Shown: positions 44,351 to 56,423, numbered from the stretch's first letter. The stretch: DNA of 64,000 bases from Gracilaria gracilis (GCA_030374805.1 JARGSG010000209.1:186001-250000); one strand, 5' to 3'. Made by a program: numbers and translations. The notes: a model not told the origin generated them from the sequence alone.

Positions 44351-44980
44351 ATGGACTCACTCGTCATAAGCGCATCACCCATTATTGCAGCTCTCCAACG
44401 ACAAGTTGCCTCAAGTGCGAACAATGAACCAGCGCCTACATCTTCAGTTACGACCAACACTGCAGGTACCACTGATATAGAGAACCCAGATGGTCAACAA
44501 TTGAGCCCGTCCAACAAGAAGAGTAATGAGAAACACCATGTGCTCAGAATCACCGACAGAGTAAGAATTGCAGCGTGGATGCAAGACGAAGCAAACACCA
44601 ACGGGGACAAACATATTATCTCAAAAGCTCTGAAACACTTTCCAGCACTGTTTCGCAGTAGCGTGAAAGCGAATATTCAGAAGTCGAGCCGCATTTGGAA
44701 ACGTCGGGTCCAGTATTTCAATGCGGACGGTATACCACAGCAGAGAGGACTTTTCTCTACAATTACACGATCCACAGTATATGGAGTGAAGCGTGCATAC
44801 TTGAAGGCCCGGAATGGGAGAGAACGAAAGACGAGGGCTTGAGTCGATGCTCTCCATCGCGATTTGGTTTCGGAGCTCGACCGCCTACGGAAGTTGGAGT
44901 CAAGTTGAACTGGAAAACATTGCAAAGTTTAGCGCTTTTGCTCATCCAACAATCCAGTACCCCAGCATATCACAATAATC
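44351..44980 (+). pseudogene. Pogo-2 transposase, N-terminal part
   Basis: ATG 44351 opens a frame with a Ser/Thr-rich start, then a DNA-binding-like helical segment (VLRITDRVRIAAWMQDEAN near 44540, HIISKALKHFPALFRSSVK near 44610). One frame change near 44835 is needed to reach VKLNWKTLQSLALLLIQQSS near 44900, which runs to the Gypsy C insertion at 44981. The reading resumes at 55140. Decayed. Confidence 0.6.
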
Positions 44981-45832
44981 TGTGCGGGGTAAAGCCGGGA
45001 ACGGAATGAAAGAACACAATCCGCGCCAGGGGCTACGCACACAAGGTGTTCAGACTTGCTCTCTATTGGGGCAGAGCAGTGGCAGAACCCTCCTATGAGA
45101 CCGACACGTGAGGGGGTAAGTCCGGGCAGCCTCTTCCTGAATTACAGACGGAGGTTGAGGTTGGCAATCGGGGAGCCAAAGGGATGGAATCCACTGGGTG
45201 TGGCCTATCCTGCAACAAGAGGGGTGAGATGGAAAGCAGCAAAACGAGCCGCACTGCGGAGCACAGACTCGTGAGAGCGAGTAATACTTCCGAGACAAAA
45301 AGGGCAAACCTTTACAACAGGGCAAAGAGTAGCGAGGCCGTAAGACGCAAAACAGAAAAGTTGTACGAAAGAATGATGAATAAATGGCCGTAACGACGAT
45401 TGGGTGCTTCTCAGTGACGGAGGTGGATAACTTGTCCGGATAAGCGGCGGTTTTTTCCGGAAATGGGGCGGAAGACCGTGCGCAAGCGGAGCTCAAGCTA
45501 GAGCCAAGACTTCGTTGAGGTTTACCTCCCATACAGTGCTGGCAAGTGCCACTACTCATATACGGCTATAAAAAATCAACTAAAATATCTAAGTACCCGG
45601 CACGTCGGGCCACACTACCCACGTGTACCTTCGTGGCACTTTTGCAACGGCGCATCCGGTAATCGGGCTCGGGCACATACGTTTTGCGCTAAGCATACCC
45701 TTCGTAGGCGGATCCCCAATCTGGGCCAAATAGCCAAATAGACTTCATAGTAACAGGAAGTTCAGCCGACAATAACAACGGATATATGAGCGGCATCCCC
45801 CTCAGTCCCTGCCAAGGGCAATTGCTCTACAT
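44981..45832 (-). repeat. Gypsy C 3' LTR
   Basis: Minus-strand TGTAGAGCAATTGCCC to TACCCCGCACA. A purine-rich GAGAAGGGGGAGA (complement of 45833-45845) stands directly before it as the polypurine tract. Confidence 0.85.
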
Positions 45833-45841
45833 CTCCCCCTT

Positions 45842-46180
45842 CTCAGGATGAAACTTCAGACTCGGTCGGATCTTCACTTCCCATCATGGGCCTATATAAT
45901 CCGGACTCCGGCGATGAACCTGCCGACAACTCGGACTCCAACAACTTGGCACTCGTACCATACTTGGCACCTTCGACTCTCATCGAAACAGCTATGCCTA
46001 CCAACAACAACACCTCCGGTAGCTCCAGTGCTCATGAGGGCGGGACTGCAGGAATGCCCGCTGCCCGTCCTCGGTCCCTGTCCGTACTCCCGCCCCAGTC
46101 GTTGGGTGCTTCCGCTTCTGGCGCGGCGTCCATTGCGAAGGCAGCGACTCCTGATCCGGCTCCCATGTGCGATTGATTCA
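45842..46180 (+). other. Acidic open frame antisense to Gypsy C, next to its 3' LTR
   Basis: A plus-strand frame, hence antisense to the element, open from about 45842 (ATG at 45886) to 46176. It is acidic and Ser/Asn-rich (DETSDSVGSS; PDSGDEPADNSDSNN) and then Ala/Pro-rich. Its composition and place between pol and the 3' LTR recall the acidic tail of the antisense gene in Gypsy B. Low-complexity frames can arise by chance, so this is tentative. Confidence 0.3.
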
Positions 46181-46629
46181 ACGCAAGCGTGCAGACGAGT
46201 ACGGCAGGATGGCCCAGTCTTGGGAGTCTTCGCGTGCTCGAGCCTCACCGCCACAGCGGCCTGTTTGCATAAGCCCCGTGGTTCAATGCCGAAGCCGTGC
46301 CGGACAGCCTGGCGTGTGATCAACCTCCTCGGTGGATGCTCCTGTTAGCCTTCGTAGATAGGTATATATAGCATGGCGCAAACATTAAATGTTTCCGGTT
46401 CCTACCGGCTGTAGCAAATTCTTTTCATCCCTCCCCCTCCTCAGGGGGCAGCACCCCGCGAGGGGCGGCTGCTCTTTATGTAAGAGAGGTATTTCGCTTG
46501 AAGCGGCAAATTCCAATTCTAAACTTTCTCTTCTTAGACTTCTTCTACTTCTTCTTCAATTCCACTGCATAGTGGCTCGTCCGCCGAAACGGCAAATGCT
46601 CCGCGTGAGCGGCATTGCAAGTGTGGGCG

Positions 46630-46863
46630 CTAACTCACTTGGGTTTGGTTGAGCGTGTCGGGTGTCGGCGTGCCGGTCCTCCGGTGGTACTGTAGAACCT
46701 TCGGGCGAGGCAGGTGCCCGATTGGTTCGTGTGTGTTTTCCGAAGGGGGGTAGCCGTACCAACGGACTTGGTATGACAGCTCTCCAGTAGAGTCTTGGCC
46801 GTGCTTAACTATACGGTCCACTACGAACTCGCGTTTGTAGACACTCCGCTCTGGCGGCTTCAC
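46630..46863 (-). pseudogene. Gypsy C chromodomain
   Basis: A clear chromodomain: VYKREFVVDRIVKHGQDS near 46845, LSYQVRWYGYPPSENTHEPI near 46775, then HLPRPKVLQYHRR. The aromatic cage-type positions Y and W are kept. It is the C-terminal end of the pol reading and defines this as a chromovirus. Confidence 0.8.
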
Positions 46864-48090
46864 CAGCTAGTCCTCGTCCGAGACGGTTGAAGGGTCCATA
46901 TCAGAGTGGCGGCTTGTTCTTCCACTGTCGTGGCTGTTGCGGGTGATGGCCTCCAACTTCCGTTTCGGAGGCAACTCATCCTGTACACCAGGTCTCAGTC
47001 GTGTTCTTCAGGGAGCTCCTCGGAGGGTTACGCTCTCAGGTGAGGGCTCTAGAGCCACTTGCCTGCGGAGTTTTTGAGGGATCCCGTCTGGACGGACTGC
47101 GAGCTTCCAGTGTTTCGGCGAGATCGTACCGATCGACGGGGAACGAACCTTCGCGCGGACGGCTAGCAAGCGGTGTTCCGTCACCGGCGCTGACGACGGT
47201 CCGCCGCCCACGGCAGTCTGTGTGGTTCCAACCGTCGTGGTGCCGTGGTGAGCCGTTTGAATTACAGATCTACTGTTCTTGAAGGTTCGTCGCTCTCCGT
47301 GGCACTCCCCGTGACACACGTGTGCCCACGGCGTGCACTATCATGTGCATTGTCATCCTTCAAGGTAGGCGGTTCACCCACGGGGCATGGCACGTGTCGC
47401 GCCGTGCGCCCGTCCAAGTTACTTGGCTTCCGGCCACCTAGAGTGGTGTCCACCTGTACTGATGTAGCCGTGTGTTCTGCAGTTCCGGTGCTGTCATCGA
47501 CGAAGTCGGTTGCACTTCCCAGACTTGGGTCTGCCGTCATAGCACGGTCTCTAACAACCAATTGGTCTTCTGAATGACCGGTCTTCTCCGCTGGCGGTGC
47601 AATACCTCTCTTCTCTCCATTCCGCAGTAGCGGTGCGTCGCCGTGTACGTTCCCGAACGTCGGGCTTTGAACTGCGCTGGTGCTGGTGCAGGCCTGCGCG
47701 TTCTCCGTCGACAACGGCAATGCGCTAGCGATATCTTCCACCTCATGGCCCGGTGTCTCCGGATGCACTCCCCGACTGAGCGTGGAGCCTCTGCGTGCAG
47801 AGTTCCCTTGCAGCGGCGACGACGAAGACGATGATTGTACATATCCAGGCGTTGGGCTTTCGGCGGGGCGCTTACTGTCACACGTCCGTGCGTTTCCCGT
47901 CCCCGACGGCAAAGCGACACCCACTCCGTCTCCGGCGGTGTCCCGCAAGGGTGCAGTCTCCGTTTGCAATGGCGTAGACTGCGGAGAAGCAGCGTGACGA
48001 GAATGAGCGTCCTCCTCCCCCTCCTCAGATAGAGTGGCGGGGCTCGGAGTGATAATCCCAATAGTGGGCATGATGCGTGTGTGCACTTAC
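46864..48090 (-). pseudogene. Gypsy C low-complexity linker
   Basis: About 400 codons rich in Ser, Thr, Pro and acidic residues between integrase and chromodomain (for example TPLQTETAPLRDTAGDG). No domain recognised. The plus-strand frames opposite are shadows. Confidence 0.5.
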
Positions 48091-49580
48091 GCATATGGCC
48101 CAGTTTTCGGGGTATGTTCAGATTCCGTAGGAAGGTCGACAAGAACGCGCGTGGCGTGCAGTAGAATTGACAAGCCGAGCGGTACGTCGCTGCCAAGGAC
48201 CGGAGGCGGTGCCGGGGTAGCATCCGACGTGGTCCATCTGAGATGAACCTCGTGCACGGTGGGGTTTGGCGGTGGTGCCGGCCGAAGGCGATCTCGCGAG
48301 AAGCGTTCGTGCTCACCCTTCACGTCAAAGACAACCGTTGTATCCGTAGTAGAAATAACCCTGTAGGGACCGTCCTCAATCGGAGAAAGTTGGTGGCGTT
48401 TCTCTTTTTCCAGATTGTAGTATTCTTTCCGTAGAAAGTCATAGCCACCTTTTCTGATGTGGGGGTGCACTCTTTCGCACACGTTCATCAAAGTTCCGCT
48501 TGTAGGCGGCTTGCGCCTTAGCGACTTGCTGCCAACTACAGGAATCATTTGCTTCAACCATTGTTTCCAGGCGTCCCTATGTAGACGGGGTGAAGAAAAC
48601 TTATCCAGCGTAAGTTAGGGCTCGACAGCCACCGATGGTGGGACACCCGATAAGACCAGTTTGAACGGAGTGAACCGGTTCGTGCGATATACCTGCGTAC
48701 TGTAGGCATATATCACCGCATCGGTGTAGAGATCCCATTCCGACGGATGGTCGGCGACGAAAGTTCGCAGCGCATTCAGCATAGTGCGATTGAAGCGCTC
48801 TACTTGGCCGTTACTTTGCAGATGGTAGGTCGTAGTAAACCAGTTCTTGATGTCCAGTATATGGCACACCTGGAAGAACTTTGGAGCGAATTGCGACCCA
48901 TTATCTGCTTGTAAATCAATCTGCGGTCCGTAGATAAAGACCGAGTGGGTTACGAACGCTTGCGCGACCACACTGGCGGTGACTTTCGTCAGAGGAACTG
49001 TCCGCACGAGCTTAGAAAAGCGGTCGGTTAGGACAAATAGAAACCGACTACCTCGGTGCGTTCGGATAAACTCACCGAGTATGTCAATCGCCACGAACTA
49101 GAGTGGGGCCCTTGCGGGGAAGAGTACCAACTGTTTGGAATACTTCTGCAGTTTGACGCGGTTCTTTGCACAACCAGAACATCCACGAGCAGTGGCATAT
49201 GCATCAAATGCGATAGCTGGCCAATAGAAGTCCTTTCTGAGGGTGTACTACAACTTTATTTTGCCAGGGTGGGTTGAGAACTTCGTTGACTGCGACAGAT
49301 GCAAGACTCGAGATTGAAGCGAGTGAGGTACCACAATCTGTGGCCGGTCAGTAACCGTCCGAACGAAGAATTTTTGGTCGTTTATGACAAAAGACAATTG
49401 AGCTCCACCGTTGAGACGAGCACGAACCCTACTGCAAAACAGGTGGGTATACTGTTTCCCGGTCAATTCTTTCGTTGTTATCGGTACGAATGATCCCGGC
49501 ACAGGCTCCGTATCCGAAACGGCTAAGAAAGCGTCATAGACGTCCCATCCTTCCGAGCCTTCATCCTCGGCGTCCTCCAT
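48087..49580 (-). pseudogene. Gypsy C integrase remnant
   Basis: VLHLSQSTKFSTHPGK near 49310 is the zinc-binding part. The core runs from MAIDILGEFIRTHRGSRF near 49094 through LQADNGSQFAPKFF near 48915 to QSNGQVERFNRTML near 48815, with the three acidic sites in place; the C-terminal module is GGYDFLRKEYYNLEKEKR near 48445. The core itself (48615-49094) is open. Broken elsewhere. Confidence 0.8.
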
Positions 49581-51423
49581 GGGGAAGCATGGTATTTCCA
49601 GATCATCGACTGGCTCAGCTTCGGCCGCGGTCGGTAGGCGGGAAAGTGCATCAGCCTGAGTGCTCAGGATTCCCTTCTTCTACCGCACATCGAAGTCGAA
49701 TTCCGATAATCAGAGTCTCCACAACATCAAGCGGCCAGAATGCTCCGCAATGGAGAGAATCCATCGCAGGGCCGAGTGGTCGGTATGGACGGTGAAGTGA
49801 CCTCCCATGAGGTACGGTCGCAGGATCTGGAGAGCCCAGAATACTGCCAAGCACTCTTTCTCGGGTACCGAGTAATTCCTTTTATGAACGTTAAGGCTTC
49901 GAGACCAAAAACCAATTCGAAGTCGTTAGCCACTCTCGGAGGTCTGAAAGAGAGCACAGCCGATCTGAAAATTGTTGGAATCCGTATCAATGGCATACGG
50001 CCATCCCAGTTTCGGCAAGTAAAGAATTGGTGGCGACGTCACTGAATCGATGAGCGATGAGAATGCCATTGCCTTACGGCCATCGAATGATTCCAGTTTG
50101 ACTGGCTGTCCTTTCAGCATGAGTTCATTCAAGGAAGCTGCTATATCCGCAAAGTGTGGAATAAAACGACGGTAGACATTGCAAAGGTCGAGGAAGGATC
50201 GGAGTTCCGTTTGAGTCCATGGGTGTTTAGCCTCCTTGAAGAACCGCACACGTACAGCGTCTATCGATATCCGTCCCGGACGGATTATGTGGCCTAGATA
50301 TTTCACGGTATCGGTAAAGAACTCGCACTTCTTCAACTTCATTGTAATGTCTGCATCTCGTAGGACTCGTGGGTCCAATGCTCGTCCAGGTTACTGGAGA
50401 ACACAATGATGTCATCCAGGTATACCAGGCACGTCTTCCACTTAAGAGGGCAAGCAAAATATCCACCGCTCTCTGGAAAGTGGCGGGGGCGTTCGTAAGC
50501 CCAAACGGCATCCGGTTGAATCGGTATAGTCCTTGATGACATACAAATGCCGTCTTATCACGGTCCACTGCCCTTACTGGGACTTGCCAATATCCCCAGT
50601 TTGCGTTAAGGGTCGTGAACACCTTTGCGCTTCCTAGCGAAAATATACATTCGTCCATCCTCAGGATGGGATACACGTCTTTGACGGTAGCCCCGTTAAG
50701 CTTGCTTTAATTGATACAAAAACGCCAAGACCCATCGGGTTTGGGAGCGAGTACCACGGGCGAGGCCCATGGCGACTGAGCCAGTTCAATGACTCCGGCT
50801 CGGAGCATCTTCTCGACTTGAGTCTTCCCCTCTTCCCGAGCTGTAGGTCCTGCTCTGTAAGGTTGTTGCGAGATTGGACAAGTGTTCGGCAGCAAATCTA
50901 TCCAATGTTCGGTAATCCCAACCTTCCCAAGGGAACCGTCCCACATAAGGGTGAACTCACGTAGCATATTCCGTAACTTTTCATGGTGAGATTCTCGGAC
51001 ATGGTTAAAGTCCAGAGACTCGAGCTCCTGTACGGGGTCCTTCTTCTCAGATCCAGGTGATTCTGGCCTTCCTTCCGACGGTGTCGGCGTTGCTCCAGTT
51101 GACGAGTTCAAAACTTTTTTACCCGTCGAGTTCGGCGAAGCGTCTCCCGACGAATTCTTTGGCACAGTTGCGGCTGAAAGAGGCTCAGCGCATTTCCCCT
51201 CTCCGTTTTTAGCTTCGAGTATTCCGAGAACCTCGGAGGTAGGGACCTGTGTGCGTACAATAGCCACCGGGTGTGGTAACATAGAACAAATGACCTGGTT
51301 CTTTGCCAACCTCTGTTGAGAGGAACTGAAGTTAGCAGCCAATACCCTGAAGAGCTTTTCTGGCTCGACAAGTACAATCCCATTCGCAAGGGCTAAGTTC
51401 TGCCTTTCGTAAAGGAGAGGCAA
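49581..51423 (-). pseudogene. Gypsy C reverse transcriptase and RNase H remnant
   Basis: ELAQSPWASPVVLAPKPDGS near 50780, FTTLNANWGYWQVP near 50620, RFNRMPFGLTNAPATFQRA near 50520, CLVYLDDIIVFS near 50430 (YxDD-type box), YLGHIIRPGRISID near 50300 and SFLDLCNVYRRFIPHFADI near 50195; RNase H traces continue to about 49640. Broken in several places. Confidence 0.8.
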
Positions 51424-51468
51424 TGGTTGAACCGTTTGTAAGCCGTGCTGTGCGAAAGTAACCGTGAT

Positions 51469-51930
51469 TCAGGTCTGGAATTTCGGGGGAATGCAAATAG
51501 ACCGCGCCACTAGGAGCTCCGTCGACGAACGGTGCGATTCCGACGGCTGTTGAGCCACCGGCAAGGGAACTTGCTTTTTGAAAGCCTGTGGTAAAGGACG
51601 CCGAACAATTGGCACCGTTGTGCCGTCCTCGAGTTCGACGGTTCTTTTCCGTGGTCGAATTGCTTCGACAAAACGGTCGAAGAAACCACATCCTAGTATT
51701 ACCGGCGCATCTAAACGCTTGCAAACGAGAAAGTACAGGCGGACAACGCAACGGCAAAGCCTGACATTCAGGTCGAATACTCCTACAATTGAAAGTGGCC
51801 TATTGTTTGCATCCGCTATATCGGTCGGTGGAGCCTGCCGAATCTGAGACAATAACTGCTGCGGAATAAGAGATTGAACCCAAACGTTTGGACCAGCACC
51901 CGTATCAAAAACGGATAACTGCCGAACCAT
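51469..51930 (-). pseudogene. Gypsy C aspartic protease
   Basis: MVRQLSVFDTGAGPNVWVQS at the start carries the DTGAG site, and APVILGCGFFDRFVEAIRP near 51705 is the matching C-terminal part. 153 codons open. Confidence 0.7.
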
Positions 51931-52259
51931 ATAATGGTCAGATATACCGAGGTTGCAAAAATTTTGTAGTTTCGTTTCGCCATGACCAGGACTCTATCCG
52001 GAGCACGGACATTGCGTGACCGCACCCGCGGGCGACGGAGAACACAGAAGTGTTCTGAGTCCACGTCTGTCGTGGCCATCTTCCTCGTGAGGATCGTGAC
52101 CGGGGAGCGAGGCTTTGCAGCCCCCGGCGCGTCCGAGCTCGACTTCGATTGCGTCGCTCCTTTGAAGGAGGCTCCCATGCTCAGTTTTTCTAAGCGTCGC
52201 CGCCCTTCTGCGGAACAATTTGGTCCGCCGGTGCGGCTGCCGCTTCACCTTGAGGGGGT

Positions 52260-54021
52260 CAAGGTTCCTGTTTTCTAGGCTGCGTATCCGCCTTCGCACG
52301 AAGGTACGATTTGTCGGGAACACGTTCTCGTTCGGCGGGCGCCAATGACTCATGATGGAGAACAATTTGGCCATCTCCCTGAATGGTGACATACAGTTCG
52401 AGGCAATATGACGATGTTTGTAACAAATATGGCATATGAGTTGGCGAAGAGAATCCGTATTGGGCGGGCTTCTCTCTTGTCTCGGGGGGTAGGGATCCTT
52501 CCAACCTGGACGGGAGTTCCTATATCCGCCAGAGTACGGCACTGGCAATGCCGGAACTTGACTACCGGCGTACAGAGCGGCGTCCGAATCTTCGGTAGTC
52601 GGTCCCATCGTAGATGGCAGGTCCGACTTTGCCAACGATTTGTCACTCTGCACTAGGTGCTCTTTGTCCTAGTTGGCATGAGCTCACCCTCTCGATTGAG
52701 GCTGTGATGTATCCCTCTCTTCCAAATGGAAGAGTCGGCGTGTGAGAGACTTAATGCCGGTGCGTGCTCGGGCCGCATCACACTCAGCTTGGGCAAATTG
52801 AACCCGCTCCAGGTAGCAGATCTTGCGCTTTTTCTCCCAATAACGGGCAAACAAAGTCCTAATCGAAGGAAACAAGCCATCTACGAACATGGTACATCGC
52901 TCGGTCGCGGAGTAGAGGTTTCCACAGCGGTGAAAGGTCTTATTCAGCCCTGTAGAATAAACGGTCCCGTCTCTTCCGGTCCTTGCTTCGTGTCGCGCAA
53001 TGCGAGTATGGAATCTTGAATTGCGTTTCCTGTAGCATAGGATCGCAGGAGGTATTGCACAGCCCCTGGCCAAGAAATTACTCCTCCTTCAGAAGCACGA
53101 GACGACGATCCGCGAACCAAGTCGTACTGGTCCTCGGCCATACCTTTTAAAAAGAAAGGCAGTTCGATGCAGTCTTGTGCCTCGGACATCCGAAGTACAT
53201 CGGCTTCCCCAACATTTCGGGCAGGAAAGTCCAATGTAGTCTTTCACTCGTCCAGTCCTGCGAGGGGTTCTTTCTCCACTGGAGTCTTCCAGCCTATAAT
53301 ATCGGTACGGCAACAACTTCCGATACAGCAGATTCGTCGGCTTCAGTTCTTTGAGTCCAAGGTGCTTCCATCCTTTCGCACAGCTCCGAACAACGGCTTG
53401 CGTGGCCTCTGTGGCCCAAGAGCGAGTAGCACGAGAGCGTGGGGGCTCGTCCTCACTTTGCAAAGAATCGGTAGACGAATCCCTGACCCGGGCATCAGAC
53501 TCAGAGGATGAAGAAGAAGACGAACCAGGTTCCAATTTACCCTTTCTCTTCTTTTCCACATGGCGGTCCTTAGAGCGGTACGACTTCCGAGAACCTTCAG
53601 AAACCGGCACGCCGGCCGCCACAGCATCGTGGATGTTTGTGTGCTCGACCGTTTCCAGACGGGCCGCTAAGCGGTTTAAATGATCAGTTGCCTGCTCATG
53701 CAGGACAGCCGATACTTTTCGGTCCTCCATGATCTGGTTGACATCAGATCGTAAGACACAGACGTCTTCTGAAACATCCCGAACATCGGCTTCTTATAGC
53801 CGTTGCCGGGGTTCCGTAATGTCGTGAATCAGAACCATGTGAGAGTTCTGCATCACGCGCACTTGTGCCTCTAATTCACGGAGGGTATACTCGTCGGACC
53901 TCGATGACATGGCTTCAGCCGCTTGCGCGGAATTAGCAGGTCTTTGAACCGATGGGGCCCCACTGTTGGAACGGAAGCCCCAGGAAGCCGGTGCTTGAGC
54001 GTTATCACCCGTCACGTTCAA
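52260..54021 (-). pseudogene. gag: Gypsy C gag remnant
   Basis: Begins near 54021 with a Ser/Gln-rich start and a coiled coil (YTLRELEAQVRVMQNSHMV), then an acidic SSSSSSESDARVRDSSTDS stretch near 53530, a capsid-like region (FPARNVGEADVLRMSEAQD near 53230; LNKTFHRCGNLY near 52945) and a proper CX2CX4HX4C zinc knuckle, CHICYKHRHIASNC, near 52425. Broken. Confidence 0.65.
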
Positions 54022-54266
54022 TACATCCGTTGGTAATCACGGGAGGCTCTGTACCAGTCCGAATGAATCTGGTGGTCCGGCAAGAAAGGCAGATGCAGAC
54101 CCGGCCTTCGAGCGACCGTTGTTTCGGCGAGATGTCATAGTCTGCCGAAGCAGTCGGGCGGATGTGACAAAGAATTACCACTTCCAATAATGTTCCAAAG
54201 CAGATGCTTCCAATGCAGAGTGATGCAGAACCAGTCTCCACTCCAACTAAAGTTGGTACGAAAGCC

Positions 54267-54286
54267 GATTCTGGGTCGTGAGACCA
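54267..54286 (-). other. Gypsy C primer binding site
   Basis: The minus strand reads TGGTCTCACGACCC and onward, two bases after the LTR end, differing from the Gypsy A/B site at only a few places. The same or a closely related tRNA probably primes all three. Confidence 0.65.
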
Positions 54287-54288
54287 CT

Positions 54289-55139
54289 TGTGGGGCAAAA
54301 GCTGGGAACGGAAGAAAAGAACACAATCCGAGCCAGCGGCTACGCACACAAGGTGTTCAGACTTGCTCCCTATTGGGACAGAGCAGTGGCAAAACCCTCC
54401 GATGAGGCCAACACGTGCCGGGTGTAAGTCCTGGCGCCCTCTACCTGAATGACAGACGGAGGTTGAAGCTGGCAATCGGGGAGCCAAAGGGATGGAATCC
54501 ACTGGGTGTGGCGTATCCTGTAACAAGAAAGGCGGGATAGAAAGCAGCAAAACGAGCCGCACTGTGGAGCACAGATTCGTGAGAGCAGGGAATACTTCCG
54601 AGACAAAAAGGGCAAACCTGTACAAAAGGGCGAAGAGTAGCGAAGCCGTAAGACGCAAAACAGGAAAGTTGTACGAAAGAATGATGAATAAATGGCCGTA
54701 ACGACGAGTCGGTGCTTCTCAGCGACGGAGGTGGATAACTTGTCCGCATAAGCGGTTGTGTTCCCCAGGAATGGGGCGGAAGACCGTGCGCAAGCAGAAC
54801 TCAAGGTAGAGCCAAAGCCTCGTTGAGGTTTACTTCCCGTACAGTAGCGGCACGTGCCGCCACTTATATACGGCTAACAAATATCAACTAAATTATGTAA
54901 GTACCGGGCACCCCGGCCAACCCTCCTTACGTGTACCTCCGTGGCACTATTGCAACAGCGCATCCGGTAATCGGGAGCGGGCACACACGTATCGCGCTAA
55001 TCATACCCTTCGTAGGCGGATCCTAAATCCGGGCCAAATAGCCAAATAGAATTCATAATAAGTTTAAGTTCAGCCGACAATTACAACGGATATATGAGTA
55101 GCATCCCCCTCAGTCCCTGCCAAGGGCAATTGCTCTACA
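54289..55139 (-). repeat. Gypsy C 5' LTR
   Basis: Minus-strand TGTAGAGCAATTGCCC to TTTTGCCCCACA, about 851 bp, paired with 44981-45832. Confidence 0.85.
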
Positions 55140-56148
55140 ATCTGAAGGACAAAAAGCGAGATGTGTTCATAGCGCAATGCATTACAAGGAGGTGGGTGCC
55201 GAACTTTGCTAATCGTCACCGAATTGTAAGCCATCCCATCACCGGAAAGTATCTCCCGTCACCACAGAAAGAAGCATTCATTCACAAAGAAGTGGCCTTT
55301 CACTTAGGAATGTTGGCCAGAGCATTTCAAAACGGCGACCTGCAAGAATATGATGCGGAGATCGCCGACGAGACTCACTTTGTCCTAAATCTCGACAATG
55401 GGAAGGCACTTGGCTTTAATGGCGACATGGTCGTGAAGTGGGCAAGGTCGTTTCAGGGGGCGAGGGTATGACCATGGGTGTGCGCATCAGTGGTGGACGC
55501 AATGCAAAGGTTGTACCAGCTTTCATGATGTTCACAAACAAAAACCGAAGTTACCCCATACGCGGGGTGCCAGGTGATGTTGACGGGGTATCCAATCGCA
55601 GCGGACCTAAAGGGTTGATGGACACAGTTGTTATGCCGAAATGGCTTCCGGAGGATAAGGTTGTTCGAAACCAACCGCACGGGCGTATACGCACGTTGTT
55701 CATCGACAACTGCAGCGGTCATAACCCAACTCCTGGGCTACAGGCTGCTGCACAAAGTATCAATACGGAGCTTCGTTATTTTCCGAAGAATGCGACACAC
55801 TTAGTTCAACCTGCTGACTCCTCCATCATCCAAAAAGTAAAGAGCGCATGGAGCAGACGTTGGGAGAAGCACAAGATGGATATGATAGTGAAAGGAAAAT
55901 GGTCAGGTTCTGGGAAGTTTGTAACCCTGGTAAGAGCTAATCTCTGAAGCTGGCAGCTTTGGCAATTCGTGATGTAAACCGGCAGAGGTACGTAGATGGG
56001 CTAACGTTTGCAAGGAAGGCGATGATAAGTACCGGTATGGCTTTGAACGTTACTGGGTTGTGACAGGAGTAGCAATTGTCTCCCCAGCTTCAGGAGATCG
56101 TCAGAAAATACAGAAACCATTTTGAAGGTGCTCCGGTGGTTCCGTGAC
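55140..56148 (+). pseudogene. Pogo-2 transposase, DDE catalytic part
   Basis: Continues from the insertion point with LKDKKRDVFIAQCITRRWVP. IADETHFVLNLDNGKALGF near 55363 gives the first catalytic Asp; a frame change near 55445 leads to VSGGEGMTMGVRISGGRNAK; TLFIDNCSGHNP near 55695 gives the second and HLVQPADSSIIQKVKSAW near 55800 the third. A further frame change near 55930 leads to the tail (VNRQRYVDGLTFARKAM, then a TGA near 56060) ending at 56148. A CENP-B/Tigger-like DDE transposase, decayed but with all three acidic sites still visible. Confidence 0.7.
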
Positions 56149-56423
56149 TCTCCGTTGGCAGGTGAAGTGATGCAAAGGGCTCAAGTGAGCTTGTGGAGGG
56201 ACCCACATTATATTTGTTCGTTGTATTTAATGTGGCCTCCATTAAATCATTTCGTACCACAATTAATGTGGAACAGAAATTGTTGTGGTCCACGCTAATA
56301 CTGATTCCCAGAACCCCCAGAAGTTTTACAAAAAATAATGTGGCCTACTTTATTTGCGGTTACTGGGTGTACAACGGGCGATACACAACGTAAGCATCTT
56401 TACGTCAATCACTCTATGTGTAG

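Larger units (their letters stand above)
44981..55139 (-). mobile_element. Gypsy C, broken Ty3/gypsy chromovirus inserted in Pogo-2
   Basis: Two LTRs of about 852 bp in direct orientation, a primer site, gag, protease, reverse transcriptase, integrase, long linker and chromodomain on the minus strand. It interrupts the Pogo-2 transposase. A short target duplication AATC is visible at 44977-44980 and 55139-55142 (one base shared with the LTR end). The LTRs differ by roughly one base in nine in a 400 bp stretch read by eye, so the insertion is old. About ten or more breaks. Same broad lineage as Gypsy A/B but a different family. Confidence 0.85.
44033..56369 (+). mobile_element. Pogo-2, pogo-like DNA transposon split by Gypsy C
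   Basis: Terminal inverted repeats CACCCAGTAACCGCAAAT (44033) and ATTTGCGGTTACTGGGTG (ending 56369) match perfectly over 18 bases and are flanked by TA on both sides. Subtracting Gypsy C (44981-55139) leaves about 2.2 kb, a normal size for a pogo-like element. Related to Pogo-1. Confidence 0.85.
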
